Below, one piece after another: positions 16,306 through 24,708 of a stretch of 39,056 nt of DNA (the first letter of the stretch is position 1; every line of letters begins with the position of its first letter). Under the pieces are notes generated by a model. The model was not told the origin of the DNA and searched no databases. It saw only the letters and a program-made list of their open reading frames with translations. The stretch lies in contig JADJWH010000002.1 of assembly GCA_016716465.1 (NCBI GenBank), positions 1-39,056 of the forward strand, given 5' to 3'. The DNA comes from Gammaproteobacteria bacterium. GTDB taxonomy: Bacteria > Pseudomonadota > Gammaproteobacteria > SZUA-140. Both the position numbers and the translations under genes were made by a program.

Positions 16306-17031
16306 GCCGGCGCGCGTCTGGCGGGCGCGCACCGCGTTTTCCATCTGTTCCAGGCTGAGATGGCGCACATCCTTGCCGTTCACCAGGTAGATCACATATT
16401 CGCAGATGTTCTTCGAATGGTCACCGATGCGCTCCAGCGCGCGCAGCGACCACATGATGTCGAGCGAACGGCGGATGGTGCGCGGGTCCTCCATCATATA
16501 GGTGACCATCTGGCGCATCACGCCCTCGTATTCATCGTCGATGTTCTTGTCCTCGCGCGTCACCTGGAGCGCGGCCTCGGGATCGAGGCGGGCGAATACG
16601 TCGAGGGTATTGTGCATCATCAGGCGCACATGCTCGCCCAGGTTGTAGATCTCCATATAGCGGTTCTTGGGCCGCTCCATCTCCATCAGATGCAGGCCGA
16701 TGCGGGCGACCTTCTCCGCCTGGTCGCCGATGCGTTCCAGGTCGGTGATGGTCTTGATGATCGCGACGATCAGGCGCAGGTCGCCGGCGGCGGGCTGGCG
16801 ACGCGCCAGCACGCGCGTGCATTCCTCGTCGATCTCGACCTCCATCGAGTTGACGTTCACGTCGCGGTTGATCACCAGTTCGCAGCGCTCACCGTCGCCG
16901 TCGACCAGGGCGGTAACCGCGTCGGCGATCTGCTGCTCCACCAGGCCGCCCATGTTGAGCACGCGGTTACGGAGATCCTCGAGTTCCTCGTTGTACTGGG
17001 CCGAGATATGGTGCCCGAACATGCTTTCCAT
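16285..17031 (-). CDS. phoU: Phosphate-signalling regulator PhoU
   Basis: A 248-residue PhoU with two three-helix repeats, each carrying the metal-binding motif (DLERIGDQAEKVAR about residues 80-95; ALERIGDHSKNICEYV about 195-210). PhoU restrains PhoR kinase activity when phosphate is plentiful, normally through the Pst transporter. The ATG at 17031 is chosen for its GGAGG eight bases upstream and the family-like start MESMFGHHIS; upstream in-frame codons are not PhoU-like. It has its own PhoB promoter and is separated from phoBR by a terminator. No pstSCAB genes occur in this window, so the transporter partner must lie elsewhere. Confidence 0.95.
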   Translation of the reverse strand: MESMFGHHISAQYNEELEDLRNRVLNMGGLVEQQIADAVTALVDGDGERCELVINRDVNVNSMEVEIDEECTRVLARRQPAAGDLRLIVAIIKTITDLERIGDQAEKVARIGLHLMEMERPKNRYMEIYNLGEHVRLMMHNTLDVFARLDPEAALQVTREDKNIDDEYEGVMRQMVTYMMEDPRTIRRSLDIMWSLRALERIGDHSKNICEYVIYLVNGKDVRHLSLEQMENAVRARQTRAGSGKQGQ

Positions 17032-17161
17032 GATATGCCTCCGGCGGACGCGACTATGCCCCGTCCGCAATAATGGGGAAGTTGGCCCTAGTATAGCGCG
17101 CTTTCCCGGCCGGCATACCGCCGCCCGCCCGGGGTGGACGCACCACAGGTGCACGGCCAAC

Positions 17162-17195
17162 ATCATAGGACTGTAACATTACAGATTCTTGACAT
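17162..17195 (-). promoter_or_regulatory. PhoB-dependent promoter of phoU
   Basis: The minus strand at 17195-17178 reads ATGTCAAGAATCTGTAAT, 14 of 18 matches to the PhoB-box consensus. Exactly 10 bases later is TATGAT (17167-17162), a near-consensus -10. This gives a leader of roughly 125 bases before the phoU ATG at 17031. Confidence 0.72.
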
Positions 17196-17223
17196 CGTGA
17201 CCGCGGCAGCCACGGTCCTTGCC

Positions 17224-17249
17224 AAAAAAAAAAGGCCGCAGGCGCGGCC
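17224..17249 (-). terminator. Rho-independent terminator of the phoBR unit
   Basis: On the minus strand, GGCCGC-GCCT-GCGGCC forms a perfect six-base GC stem with a four-base loop, followed by ten T. It lies about 150 bases past the phoR stop and only 28 bases before the phoU PhoB box, so phoU is a separate transcription unit. Confidence 0.9.
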
Positions 17250-17398
17250 CGAGCCCCCAAGAGGGTTGAGGGCGAGAGGGGGACGCGGCGGATCTTCGCG
17301 GATCACTCCGCTCACCGCCGCGTACCTTACTGTAGGAAACCCTTGTGACAGCAGAATGACGGGACGGGGAAGTTTCGATGAACCCGGGCCCGCCGCGC

Positions 17399-18721
17399 CT
17401 ATTTCACCAGGCGAATCTCCGCCTCGCCCGATTTGCGCACCACGCGGGAGGGCGGGAAACGGCACAGAAAGGTACTGCCCTGGCCCGGCGCGCTCCTGAC
17501 CTCCAGTACCGCCTGGTGATTGCGCAGCACGTGCTTGACGATGGACAGGCCGAGCCCGGTGCCACCCACCGAGCGCGAACGCCCGGTATCGACCCGGTAG
17601 AAACGCTCGGTCAGCCGCGGGATCAGGTGCGGCGGGATGCCGATCCCGGTATCCTCCACCGAAAAGCACGCCCCCGCGGCATCAGCGTACCAGCGGATCA
17701 CGATCCGCCCGCCACCCGGCGTGTACTGCACGGCATTGCGCACCAGGTTGGCGAAGGCGCTGTAGAGATACTGGTTGACGCCGTGCAGCCAGACCGACTC
17801 GTCCGCTTCCAGGACGATCTCGTGGCGGCGCTCGCCACCGAGCATCCTGGCGTCGGCCAGCAGGCCGTGCAACATGGCCGGCACATTGACGTCCGCCTCG
17901 TCCTCCTGGATCTCGTTCATTTCGAGGCGGGAGATCTGCAGCAGATCGTTGACCAGGTTGCGCATGCGATCGGTCTGCTGCTGCATCTGCCTGAGCGCCT
18001 GCTCGATCTGCTCGGGCTTGCGCGGCTTGCCGACCAGGCTCTCGAGATAGCCGCTGATCACCGTCAGGGGTGTGCTGAGCTCGTGCGAAACGTTGGCGAT
18101 GAAGTCGCGCCGCATCACCTCGAGCCGGTGCAGCTTGGTGATGTCGCGCGCGATCAGCAGGCGCTGGTTGTCGCCGTACGGCACGATGTAGATCTGCATG
18201 GTCGAGGCGTTATCGACCGGCGAACCCAGCACCAGCGGCTCGACGTAATCGCCGGACTGCAGGTATTCGACGAAGGCCGGCGGGCGCACCAGATTGTCGA
18301 CGCGCTGCCCGATGTCGCGCACCAGATTAAGCCCCAGCAGGGTGGCGGCCGCCTCATTCATCCACTCAATGGCGTTGTCCCGCCGCAGCACCAGGGCCGC
18401 GTCCGGGAAGGCGGCGGCCGACTGGCGGTAGCGCTCGACCAGGTTCTTGAGCTTGCGCTCGCGCTTGCGCCCGCGTTCGCGCAGTTTGTAGACCTGGTAG
18501 TAGAGCTCGCTCCAGATATTCTCGGAGAAACCGGCCTCGGGCTCGTAGCCGTGGATCAGCCAGCGCGCGAAATGGTGCAGCTTGATCAGGTGCCAGCCCA
18601 GGAAGAGCAGCAGGCCGATCACCAGGGACTCGCGGTGCAGCCCGAACACGGCTCCAACCACCAGGCTGGCCGCCAGGATCAGCGTCAAACGCCCGAGCTC
18701 CCTCAGCCAGTAGCCGATCAA
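17399..18721 (-). CDS. phoR: Phosphate sensor histidine kinase PhoR
   Basis: A 440-residue inner-membrane kinase. Two hydrophobic segments at about 12-28 and 32-46 are followed by a basic linker (RERGRKRERK), a PAS domain (about 100-195), a HisKA domain with the phospho-acceptor H213 (RRDFIANVSHELSTPLTVIS, same number as in E. coli PhoR) and a HATPase domain (LVRNAVQYTPGGG, DTGIGIPPHLIPRLTERFYR, GGTGLGLSIVKHVL). It phosphorylates PhoB under phosphate limitation. The gene begins two bases after the phoB stop, so the pair is co-transcribed. All catalytic motifs are intact. Confidence 0.95.
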   Translation of the reverse strand: MIGYWLRELGRLTLILAASLVVGAVFGLHRESLVIGLLLFLGWHLIKLHHFARWLIHGYEPEAGFSENIWSELYYQVYKLRERGRKRERKLKNLVERYRQSAAAFPDAALVLRRDNAIEWMNEAAATLLGLNLVRDIGQRVDNLVRPPAFVEYLQSGDYVEPLVLGSPVDNASTMQIYIVPYGDNQRLLIARDITKLHRLEVMRRDFIANVSHELSTPLTVISGYLESLVGKPRKPEQIEQALRQMQQQTDRMRNLVNDLLQISRLEMNEIQEDEADVNVPAMLHGLLADARMLGGERRHEIVLEADESVWLHGVNQYLYSAFANLVRNAVQYTPGGGRIVIRWYADAAGACFSVEDTGIGIPPHLIPRLTERFYRVDTGRSRSVGGTGLGLSIVKHVLRNHQAVLEVRSAPGQGSTFLCRFPPSRVVRKSGEAEIRLVK

Positions 18722-18723
18722 GC

Positions 18724-19410
18724 CTATACCTGCGTGGAAAAGCGATACCCTACCGTACGCACCGTCTGGACATGGCGGTCATATCCGGTGGTCGCCAGCA
18801 CCTTGCGCAGGCGGCGGATGTGCACGTCGACGGTACGCTCCTCGACATAGACGTTCTGTCCCCAGACATTATTCAGGAGTTGCTCACGGGTGTATACCCG
18901 CTCCGGATGGGTCATGAAGAAATGGAGCAGCCGGAATTCCGTCGGCCCCATGTCGATCTCCTCGCCCTGGACGGTCACCTTGTGCCCGATGGGGTCCAGG
19001 CACAGGGCGCCGACCTGGATCAGCTCCTGTTGTCCGCCCGGGGCGGTGCGCCGCAGCACGGCCTGGATCCGGGCCTTGAGTTCGCGGGTCGAAAATGGCT
19101 TGGTGATGTAGTCGTCTGCCTCCTGCAGGCCCTTGACCTTGTCGTCCTCTTCCGCGCGCGCCGTCAGCATGATGATCGGGATGTCGCGGTTCGCGACATC
19201 CTTCTTCAGGCGGCGCGCGAATTCCACTCCGCTCATGCCGGGCAGCATCCAGTCAAGCAGGATCAGATCCGGCCGCTGCCCGCGCATGAGGGTGAAGCCC
19301 TCGCCGGCGTCGGCGGCCTCGATGATCTCGAAGTCCTCATCCGCCAGGGCGAACTTCAGCATCTCGCGCACCGGCGCCTCGTCTTCCACCAGCAGCAACT
19401 TGGGCATCAT
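18724..19410 (-). CDS. phoB: Phosphate regulon response regulator PhoB
   Basis: A 228-residue OmpR/PhoB-type regulator. The receiver domain has the acidic pocket (LLLVEDE), phospho-acceptor D53 (LILLDWMLPGMSG), T83 and K104 (YITKPFSTREL). The winged-helix DNA-binding domain (about 130-228) includes GPTEFRLLHFFMTHPERVY and RTVDVHIRRLRKVL. It should bind the PhoB boxes found before ppk1, the porin gene, phoU and itself. Compared with E. coli, the loop before YITKPF seems one residue shorter (GLQEADDY versus GLETGADDY). Two adjacent ATG codons (19410, 19407) could both start it. First gene of the phoB-phoR unit. Confidence 0.96.
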   Translation of the reverse strand: MMPKLLLVEDEAPVREMLKFALADEDFEIIEAADAGEGFTLMRGQRPDLILLDWMLPGMSGVEFARRLKKDVANRDIPIIMLTARAEEDDKVKGLQEADDYITKPFSTRELKARIQAVLRRTAPGGQQELIQVGALCLDPIGHKVTVQGEEIDMGPTEFRLLHFFMTHPERVYTREQLLNNVWGQNVYVEERTVDVHIRRLRKVLATTGYDRHVQTVRTVGYRFSTQV

Positions 19411-19443
19411 TACGGACTCATCCGATCCTTTTTCGATGCGTGC

Positions 19444-19477
19444 AGGGTAGCCCGGTCATATTGCACGATTATGACAG
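19444..19477 (-). promoter_or_regulatory. Probable PhoB-dependent promoter of phoB
   Basis: The minus strand at 19477-19460 reads CTGTCATAATCGTGCAAT. The first half-site is perfect and the second weaker (13 of 18 overall). Ten bases later TACCCT (19449-19444) keeps only the key T-A-T bases of a -10. The spacing matches the other three sites, supporting autoregulation of phoB. Confidence 0.6.
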
Positions 19478-19484
19478 TGTCACG

Positions 19485-20468
19485 CTACTGCAACATATCC
19501 GCGCGCAGGGCCGCGAGCAGGCCCTCCATGTCCTCCGGCAGCGGTGCGGTCCATTCCATCTCCGCCCCGCTCGCGGGATGCGTCAACGCCAGCCTGCGCG
19601 CGTGCAGGGCCTGGCGCCGGAAACCGCGCAAGGCCTCGGCGAGCGCGGGGGCGCCGCCGGCCGGCAGGCGCAGGCGTCCGCCGTATACCGGGTCGCCGAC
19701 CAGCGGATGGCGGATGTGCGCCATGTGGACGCGGATCTGGTGCGTGCGCCCAGACTCCAGATTGACCCGCACATGGGTGTGGGCGCGGAAGCGCTCCAGC
19801 ACCCGGTAGTGGCTGACCGCCGCGCGGCCGTGCTCGCGCACCGCCATGCGGGTGCGCTGGGTCGGGTGGCGACCGATCGGCGCGTCGATGCGCCCGCCCG
19901 CCGTCACCACGCCGCAGACCACCGCCTCGTACTCGCGCTCCACCGCGCGCGCCTGCAGCGCGGCGACCAGCCGCTTGTGCGCCTCCAGCGTGCGCGCCAC
20001 CACGAGCAGTCCGCTGGTGTCCTTGTCGAGGCGATGAACGATGCCCGCGCGCGGCAGCAGCGCGAGTTCCGGCGCGTGGTGCAGCAGGGCGTTGAGCAGC
20101 GTCCCCGCCCGGTTGCCGACCGCCGGATGCACCACCAGACCCGGCGGCTTGTTGATCACCAGCAGATCGGCGTCCTCGTAGACGAGGTCGAGCGCGCGCG
20201 CCTCGGCCTGCCAGGCCGTGTCGGGCTCCACGCGCGCCAGCAGTTCGACCTGTTCCCCGCCGCGCGCCTTGTCGCGCGGGCGCGGATGCCGTCCGTCGAT
20301 ACTGACCCGCCCTTCCTCCATCCATTGCTGCAGGCGCGCGCGCGAATACTCGGGAAACAGCTCGGCCAGCACGCGATCGAGGCGCAGGCCGGCCAGCGCG
20401 TCCGGGATCCGCGCCGACAGCCGCCGCTCATATACCGGCGGCCCCGCTTCACCCGCCGTCGTGGCCAT
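19485..20468 (-). CDS. rluD: Ribosomal large subunit pseudouridine synthase D
   Basis: An RluA/RluD-family pseudouridine synthase of 327 residues. An N-terminal S4 RNA-binding domain (LRLDRVLAELFPEYSRARLQ) is followed by the catalytic domain with the family motif and catalytic Asp (GIVHRLDKDTSGLLVVART). ESGRTHQIRVHMAHI and HPLVGDPVYGG are typical. It modifies three uridines in helix 69 of 23S rRNA in E. coli. The ATG at 20468 has a GGGGAG just upstream; an in-frame ATG at 20480 is also possible. It is divergent from the BamD-like gene, as rluD and bamD commonly are in gammaproteobacteria. Confidence 0.93.
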   Translation of the reverse strand: MATTAGEAGPPVYERRLSARIPDALAGLRLDRVLAELFPEYSRARLQQWMEEGRVSIDGRHPRPRDKARGGEQVELLARVEPDTAWQAEARALDLVYEDADLLVINKPPGLVVHPAVGNRAGTLLNALLHHAPELALLPRAGIVHRLDKDTSGLLVVARTLEAHKRLVAALQARAVEREYEAVVCGVVTAGGRIDAPIGRHPTQRTRMAVREHGRAAVSHYRVLERFRAHTHVRVNLESGRTHQIRVHMAHIRHPLVGDPVYGGRLRLPAGGAPALAEALRGFRRQALHARRLALTHPASGAEMEWTAPLPEDMEGLLAALRADMLQ

Positions 20469-20550
20469 ACCGCTCCCCATGGGCTCTATTTCTTTCAGAA
20501 GGATATCGGACCATAATGACGCCGATGATTGGCGACCATTCTACTTGATC

Positions 20551-21801
20551 ATGCCGGGCGACGCGTATCAGGGCCCGCGGCGGCCCGCCCGGCGACCACC
20601 GTTCCCCCTCCCGGCCATCGTCCTGCTTACGGCGTTCGCGCTGGGCGCCGCCGCCTGCAGCGGCACGGCGAACACGCGCCCGGACGCGGCCGCGGCGGAC
20701 GCGGCCGCGCTCTACCAGGCCGGTCACGCCGCCATGCAGCAGGAGGACTACGCGGGCGCGGCACGTCAGTTCCTCCGGCTCGAATCCCTCTATCCGGGCG
20801 ATCCGAACACGCAGCAGGGACAGGTGGAGATGATCTACGCCTATTACAAGCAGAACGACGTCGCCTCCGTCCTGATGAGCTCCGAGCGGCTCATCCGCGA
20901 GTCCCCCGGACACCCCAACCTGGATTATGTGTACTACCTGCGCGGCCTCGCCATGTTCAACCAGGCACAGGAAGCCCTGGCGCGGGAGAACGTGGAAGTC
21001 CGGCCGCGGCCGCCCACCGCCGACCTCGCGCTGGAGTATTTCGGCGATCTGATCGAGCGCTATCCCCAGAGCAAATACGCCGAGGACGCCCGCGCGCGCA
21101 TGCTCCATCTGCAGAACACCCTGGCCGCCTTCGAGGTCGCCACCGCGAAGATCTACATCAATCGCGGCGACTACGTGAATGCCGGCCTGCACGCCCGGGC
21201 GGCGCTGGAAAACTATCCCGACTCCGGCGCGCAGACCGAGGCGGCGGCGGTCGCCAACATCGCCTACCGCATGCTCGATCTGCAGCGGACCCAGTCACCC
21301 GGCGCCGCTCCGGCCGCGGCGCCCGAGGCCCGTCCCGACGTCGGGGTCACCGGCGCCGCGCGCGCCGCGACCGTCTCCCGGAAGGAGCCGCCGCCGACAC
21401 CGAATGAACCCGAGGAACAGGCGGTCGCAAACACGCCGGCGGTGGAACCTGTCCCGACGCCCGCCGCGCCCGAGGATGAGCCGTCCGCGAACCCGCGACC
21501 GGAGGCGCTGCCCGGCGCGGACTGGATCGCGCGCCAGGACCCGGGCGCCTATACGCTGCAACTGTTCAGCGTGGCGGACATGGCGGCCCTGCGGCGCTTC
21601 GTCCACACTCACCCGCTGGACGGCCTGGCCTGGTTCGAGACCCGGCGCGAGGGTTATCCCTGGTATTCCCTGATCCGCGGCCTCTATCCCGACGCGACGA
21701 GCGCGCGCGCCGCGGCTGCCGCGCTGCCGGAAGAGCTGAAGCTGCAGCCCTGGGTCCGCCGGCTGGGCGATATCCAGGCGCTGATCACGACGGCGCCGTA
21801 A
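20551..21801 (+). CDS. BamD-like lipoprotein fused to a C-terminal SPOR domain
   Basis: A 416-residue protein. It has a signal segment with a lipobox ending at C36 (LTAFALGAAAC), so it is probably an outer-membrane lipoprotein. Residues about 45-240 are BamD-like tetratricopeptide repeats (YQAGHAAMQQEDYAGAARQF, HPNLDYVYYLRGLAMFNQAQ, ALEYFGDLIERYPQSKYAED). A long Pro/Ala/Glu linker (about 245-335) leads to a SPOR domain (about 340-410; DPGAYTLQLFSVADMAALRR, YPWYSLIRGLYPDATSARAA). SPOR domains bind denuded septal peptidoglycan. Canonical bamD lies 48 bases downstream, so this is a paralogue with an added septal-targeting module. The ATG at 20551 has a weak ribosome site; the start is uncertain. 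Confidence 0.82.
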   Translation: MPGDAYQGPRRPARRPPFPLPAIVLLTAFALGAAACSGTANTRPDAAAADAAALYQAGHAAMQQEDYAGAARQFLRLESLYPGDPNTQQGQVEMIYAYYKQNDVASVLMSSERLIRESPGHPNLDYVYYLRGLAMFNQAQEALARENVEVRPRPPTADLALEYFGDLIERYPQSKYAEDARARMLHLQNTLAAFEVATAKIYINRGDYVNAGLHARAALENYPDSGAQTEAAAVANIAYRMLDLQRTQSPGAAPAAAPEARPDVGVTGAARAATVSRKEPPPTPNEPEEQAVANTPAVEPVPTPAAPEDEPSANPRPEALPGADWIARQDPGAYTLQLFSVADMAALRRFVHTHPLDGLAWFETRREGYPWYSLIRGLYPDATSARAAAAALPEELKLQPWVRRLGDIQALITTAP

Positions 21802-21849
21802 GCGGCCGAGGCAGGCTATAATGTCGCCCTTTGGCCAACGAGAATATCG

Positions 21850-22593
21850 ATGCGCAAGCTACTGATCTGTTGTCTGGCCGCCGCGCTGCTCGGCGGCTGC
21901 GCCACTTCGGGCGACAAGGAGGAATCCGGCGCCGAACGGCTCTACGAGCTCGGCAAGGAGGCGCTAAGCGAGGGTTACTACGAGACCGCGATCAAGCACT
22001 TCGAGGACCTGGCGGCGCGTTATCCCTTCGGCGACAACTCCGCGCAGGCGCAGCTCGACCTTGCGTACGCCTACTACAAATACGACCAGCCCGACCAGGC
22101 GGTCAGCACCGCCGAACACTTCATCAAGACCTATCCGCGCCACCCCGACGTCGACTACGCCTACTATCTGCGCGGGCTCGCGAATTTCGGCCAGACCCGC
22201 GGCATGCTCGACGATATTGCGGATATCGACGCGGCGCAGCGCGACCCGCGCGCGGCACTCGAATCCTTCCAGCATTTTGCCGAGATGGTCAAGCGCTTCC
22301 CCGACAGCCGCTACGCAGCCGATGCGGTGCAGCGTATGGTGTACCTGAAAAACTATCTGGCGCGCCACGAGATGTTCGTCGCGGCTTACTACATGAGGCG
22401 CGGCGCCTACGTCGCGGCCGCCAACCGCGCCAGGTATGTCATCGAAACCTACCCGCAGACCGGCTCAGTGCCGCGCGCGCTTGCCGTGATGGCCGAGGCC
22501 TACGAACACCTCGGCCTGGACGATCTGGCGGCCAACGCGCGCCGCCTGCAGGAACTCAACCCGCCACCGGACGGCACCGGCCCGGGCGGCTGA
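21850..22593 (+). CDS. bamD: Outer-membrane assembly lipoprotein BamD
   Basis: A 247-residue canonical BamD, the essential lipoprotein of the beta-barrel assembly machine. The signal peptide ends in a lipobox (AAALLGGC, C17). The tetratricopeptide repeats carry the usual patterns: LYELGKEALSEGYYETAIKH, HPDVDYAYYLRGLANF, DAVQRMVYLKNYLARHEMFV and YYMRRGAYVAAANRARYVIE. It recruits BamC/BamE and contacts BamA at the inner face of the outer membrane. It lies 48 bases after the SPOR-fused paralogue, on the same strand, and its stop is seven bases from the glnB stop on the other strand. Confidence 0.95.
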   Translation: MRKLLICCLAAALLGGCATSGDKEESGAERLYELGKEALSEGYYETAIKHFEDLAARYPFGDNSAQAQLDLAYAYYKYDQPDQAVSTAEHFIKTYPRHPDVDYAYYLRGLANFGQTRGMLDDIADIDAAQRDPRAALESFQHFAEMVKRFPDSRYAADAVQRMVYLKNYLARHEMFVAAYYMRRGAYVAAANRARYVIETYPQTGSVPRALAVMAEAYEHLGLDDLAANARRLQELNPPPDGTGPGG

Positions 22594-22600
22594 GACCGGC

Positions 22601-22939
22601 TCAGATGGCGTCCGGGCCGGTCTCGCCGGTGCGGATGCGCAGGACCTTCAGCACGTCGGTGACGAAGATCTTGCCGTCGCCGATGCTGCCGCTGCGTGCG
22701 ACGCGGGTGATGGCGTCCATGCAGGCATCCACCTGGTCGTCCTCCACCACCACCTCCACCTTGATCTTGGGCAGGAAATCGACCACATACTCCGCGCCGC
22801 GGTAAAGCTCGGTGTGCCCCTTCTGGCGGCCGAAGCCCTTGACCTCGGTCACCGTCATGCCGGCGATGCCGATGTCGGACAGCGCCTCGCGCACGTCGTC
22901 CAGTTTGAACGGCTTGATGATGGCCTCTACTTTCTTCAT
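22601..22939 (-). CDS. glnB: Nitrogen regulatory P-II protein
   Basis: A 112-residue P-II trimer subunit that senses 2-oxoglutarate, ATP/ADP and glutamine. It has the T-loop tyrosine Y51 for uridylylation (TELYRGAEYVVDFLPK), the start MKKVEAIIKPFKLDDVREAL and the C-terminal signature (ARSGSIGDGKIFV). GlnB and GlnK cannot be separated by sequence alone; the lack of a neighbouring amtB and the linkage to nadE favour GlnB. It lies 22 bases after nadE on the same strand. P-II proteins are known to regulate glutamine-dependent NAD synthetase in some bacteria, consistent with this pairing. Confidence 0.94.
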   Translation of the reverse strand: MKKVEAIIKPFKLDDVREALSDIGIAGMTVTEVKGFGRQKGHTELYRGAEYVVDFLPKIKVEVVVEDDQVDACMDAITRVARSGSIGDGKIFVTDVLKVLRIRTGETGPDAI

Positions 22940-22961
22940 TGCATGATCCTCCAGTCAGTGT

Positions 22962-24629
22962 TCAGCTCGATGATTCCGCGTCCCGGCGCGGCGCGGCGCC
23001 GGCATCGTCGAAACCCGAGGTGATCGGGTAACGCCGGTCGCGCCCGAAGGCGCGGCGCGAGACGCGAACACCGGGCGGCGCCTGCCGGCGCTTGTACTCG
23101 TTGCGATTGACCAGCGCGATGCAGCGCATGACCGTGGCGGCCTCGAAGCCCTCGGCGATGATCTGCTCCGCGCCCACGTCGCGCTCGATGTAGCGTTCGA
23201 GGATCGCGTCGAGCACCGGGTAGGGCGGCAGACTGTCCTCGTCCTTCTGGTCCGGGGCGAGTTCGGCCGTCGGCGGCCGGGTGAATACCCGCTCGGGGAT
23301 CACGGCCGCGAGCGCGTTGCGATAGCGCGCCAGGCGGTAGACCAGGGTCTTCGGCACGTCCTTGATCGGGGCGTAGCCGCCCGCCATGTCGCCGTAGAGC
23401 GTGGCGTAGCCGACCGCGAGCTCGCTCTTGTTGCCGGTAGTGAGCACGATTTTACCCTTCTTGTTCGAAATCGCCATCAGCACGACGCCGCGGCAGCGCG
23501 CCTGGATGTTCTCCTCGGCGGTATCGACGCGCGTGCCGGCGAATTCCTCGCGCAAGATGGCGAGAAAGCTCTCGAAGGCCGGCTCGATGGGGATCACGCG
23601 GTAATCGACGCCGAGCGCGGCGGCCTCGGCCTGGGCGTCCTCCCAGCTCATGTCCGCGGTATAGCGCGACGGCATCATCACCGCCTCCACCCGCGCGGGT
23701 CCCAGCGCATCCACCGCGATCGCGAGCGTCAGCGCCGAATCGATCCCGCCCGACAGCCCGATCACCGCGCCGGTGAAGCGGTTCTTGTCGACGTAATCGC
23801 GCACGCCGAGGACGATGGCGCGGTACAGCGAGGCCTCGTCGGACAGCGGCGCGGCGACCGCGCCGGGGATGGGCGCGACGCGGCCCTCTCCGTCCCGGCG
23901 AAACTCCGCCACGACCAGCTCCTGCTCCCAGGCGCGGACGCGCTGCGTCACCGCGCCCATTGCATCCATCACGAAGGATTCGCCGTCGAACACCAGTTCG
24001 TCCTGGCCGCCGACGAGATTCAGGTAGAGCATCGGCACGCGCGTGGCCAGCACGCGGGCGCGCAGCACGGCCTCGCGTTCGGCGCGCTTGCCGAGGTGGA
24101 ACGGGGAGGCATTGAGGTTGACAATCAGCTGCGCGCCGGCGCCGACGCACTGCTCGACCGGCCCGGGCTGCCAGATGTCCTCGCACACCGTGAGGCCGAC
24201 CGGGATACCCTTGATCGGCACCACGCACGGTTCCGCGCCGGCGACGAAGTAGCGCTTCTCGTCGAATACGCTGTAGTTCGGCAGCAATTGTTTGTGGTAG
24301 GTCGCGACGATCGCGCCGTCGCGCAGCAGCGAGGCCGCGTTGTAGAGCCGGTCCCCGCACTGGCGCGGATACCCGACGACGACGTCGATTCCGCGTGTCT
24401 CGCGCGCGAGCCGTTCCAGCCCGGCGCGCACCCGTTCGTGCATGGCCGGGCGCAGCAGCAGGTCCTCGGGCGGATAACCGGTAAGCGCAAGCTCGGGAAA
24501 CACCACGCAGTCGGCCGCGAGCCCGGTGCGGGCGCGGGACGCGGCCGCGATCATGCGCTCGGCATTGCCCGCCACGTCGCCGACCAGAAAGTCGAGCTGC
24601 GCCATCGCGATGCGCACGGATCCGCTCAC
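22962..24629 (-). CDS. nadE: Glutamine-dependent NAD+ synthetase
   Basis: A 555-residue two-domain NadE catalysing the last step of NAD+ synthesis, amidation of deamido-NAD+ with ATP and glutamine. The N-terminal nitrilase-like glutaminase has the Glu-Lys-Cys triad (VVFPELALTGYPPED, ATYHKQLLPNYSVFDEKRYF, VGLTVCEDIW). The C-terminal synthetase has the ATP-pyrophosphatase loop (VIGLSGGIDSALTLAIAVDA) and NKSELAVGYATLYGDMAGGY. I use the GTG at 24629, preceded by AGGGGCG; an ATG at 24605 would also work. First gene of a nadE-glnB unit. Confidence 0.94.
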   Translation of the reverse strand: MSGSVRIAMAQLDFLVGDVAGNAERMIAAASRARTGLAADCVVFPELALTGYPPEDLLLRPAMHERVRAGLERLARETRGIDVVVGYPRQCGDRLYNAASLLRDGAIVATYHKQLLPNYSVFDEKRYFVAGAEPCVVPIKGIPVGLTVCEDIWQPGPVEQCVGAGAQLIVNLNASPFHLGKRAEREAVLRARVLATRVPMLYLNLVGGQDELVFDGESFVMDAMGAVTQRVRAWEQELVVAEFRRDGEGRVAPIPGAVAAPLSDEASLYRAIVLGVRDYVDKNRFTGAVIGLSGGIDSALTLAIAVDALGPARVEAVMMPSRYTADMSWEDAQAEAAALGVDYRVIPIEPAFESFLAILREEFAGTRVDTAEENIQARCRGVVLMAISNKKGKIVLTTGNKSELAVGYATLYGDMAGGYAPIKDVPKTLVYRLARYRNALAAVIPERVFTRPPTAELAPDQKDEDSLPPYPVLDAILERYIERDVGAEQIIAEGFEAATVMRCIALVNRNEYKRRQAPPGVRVSRRAFGRDRRYPITSGFDDAGAAPRRDAESSS

Positions 24630-24708
24630 GGCGCGACGCCCCTATGAACGGCAAACCGGGCGCACAGGCGCCCGGCTACGACCTGGAAGAGACGGCAAGG
24701 ACGCCGTC

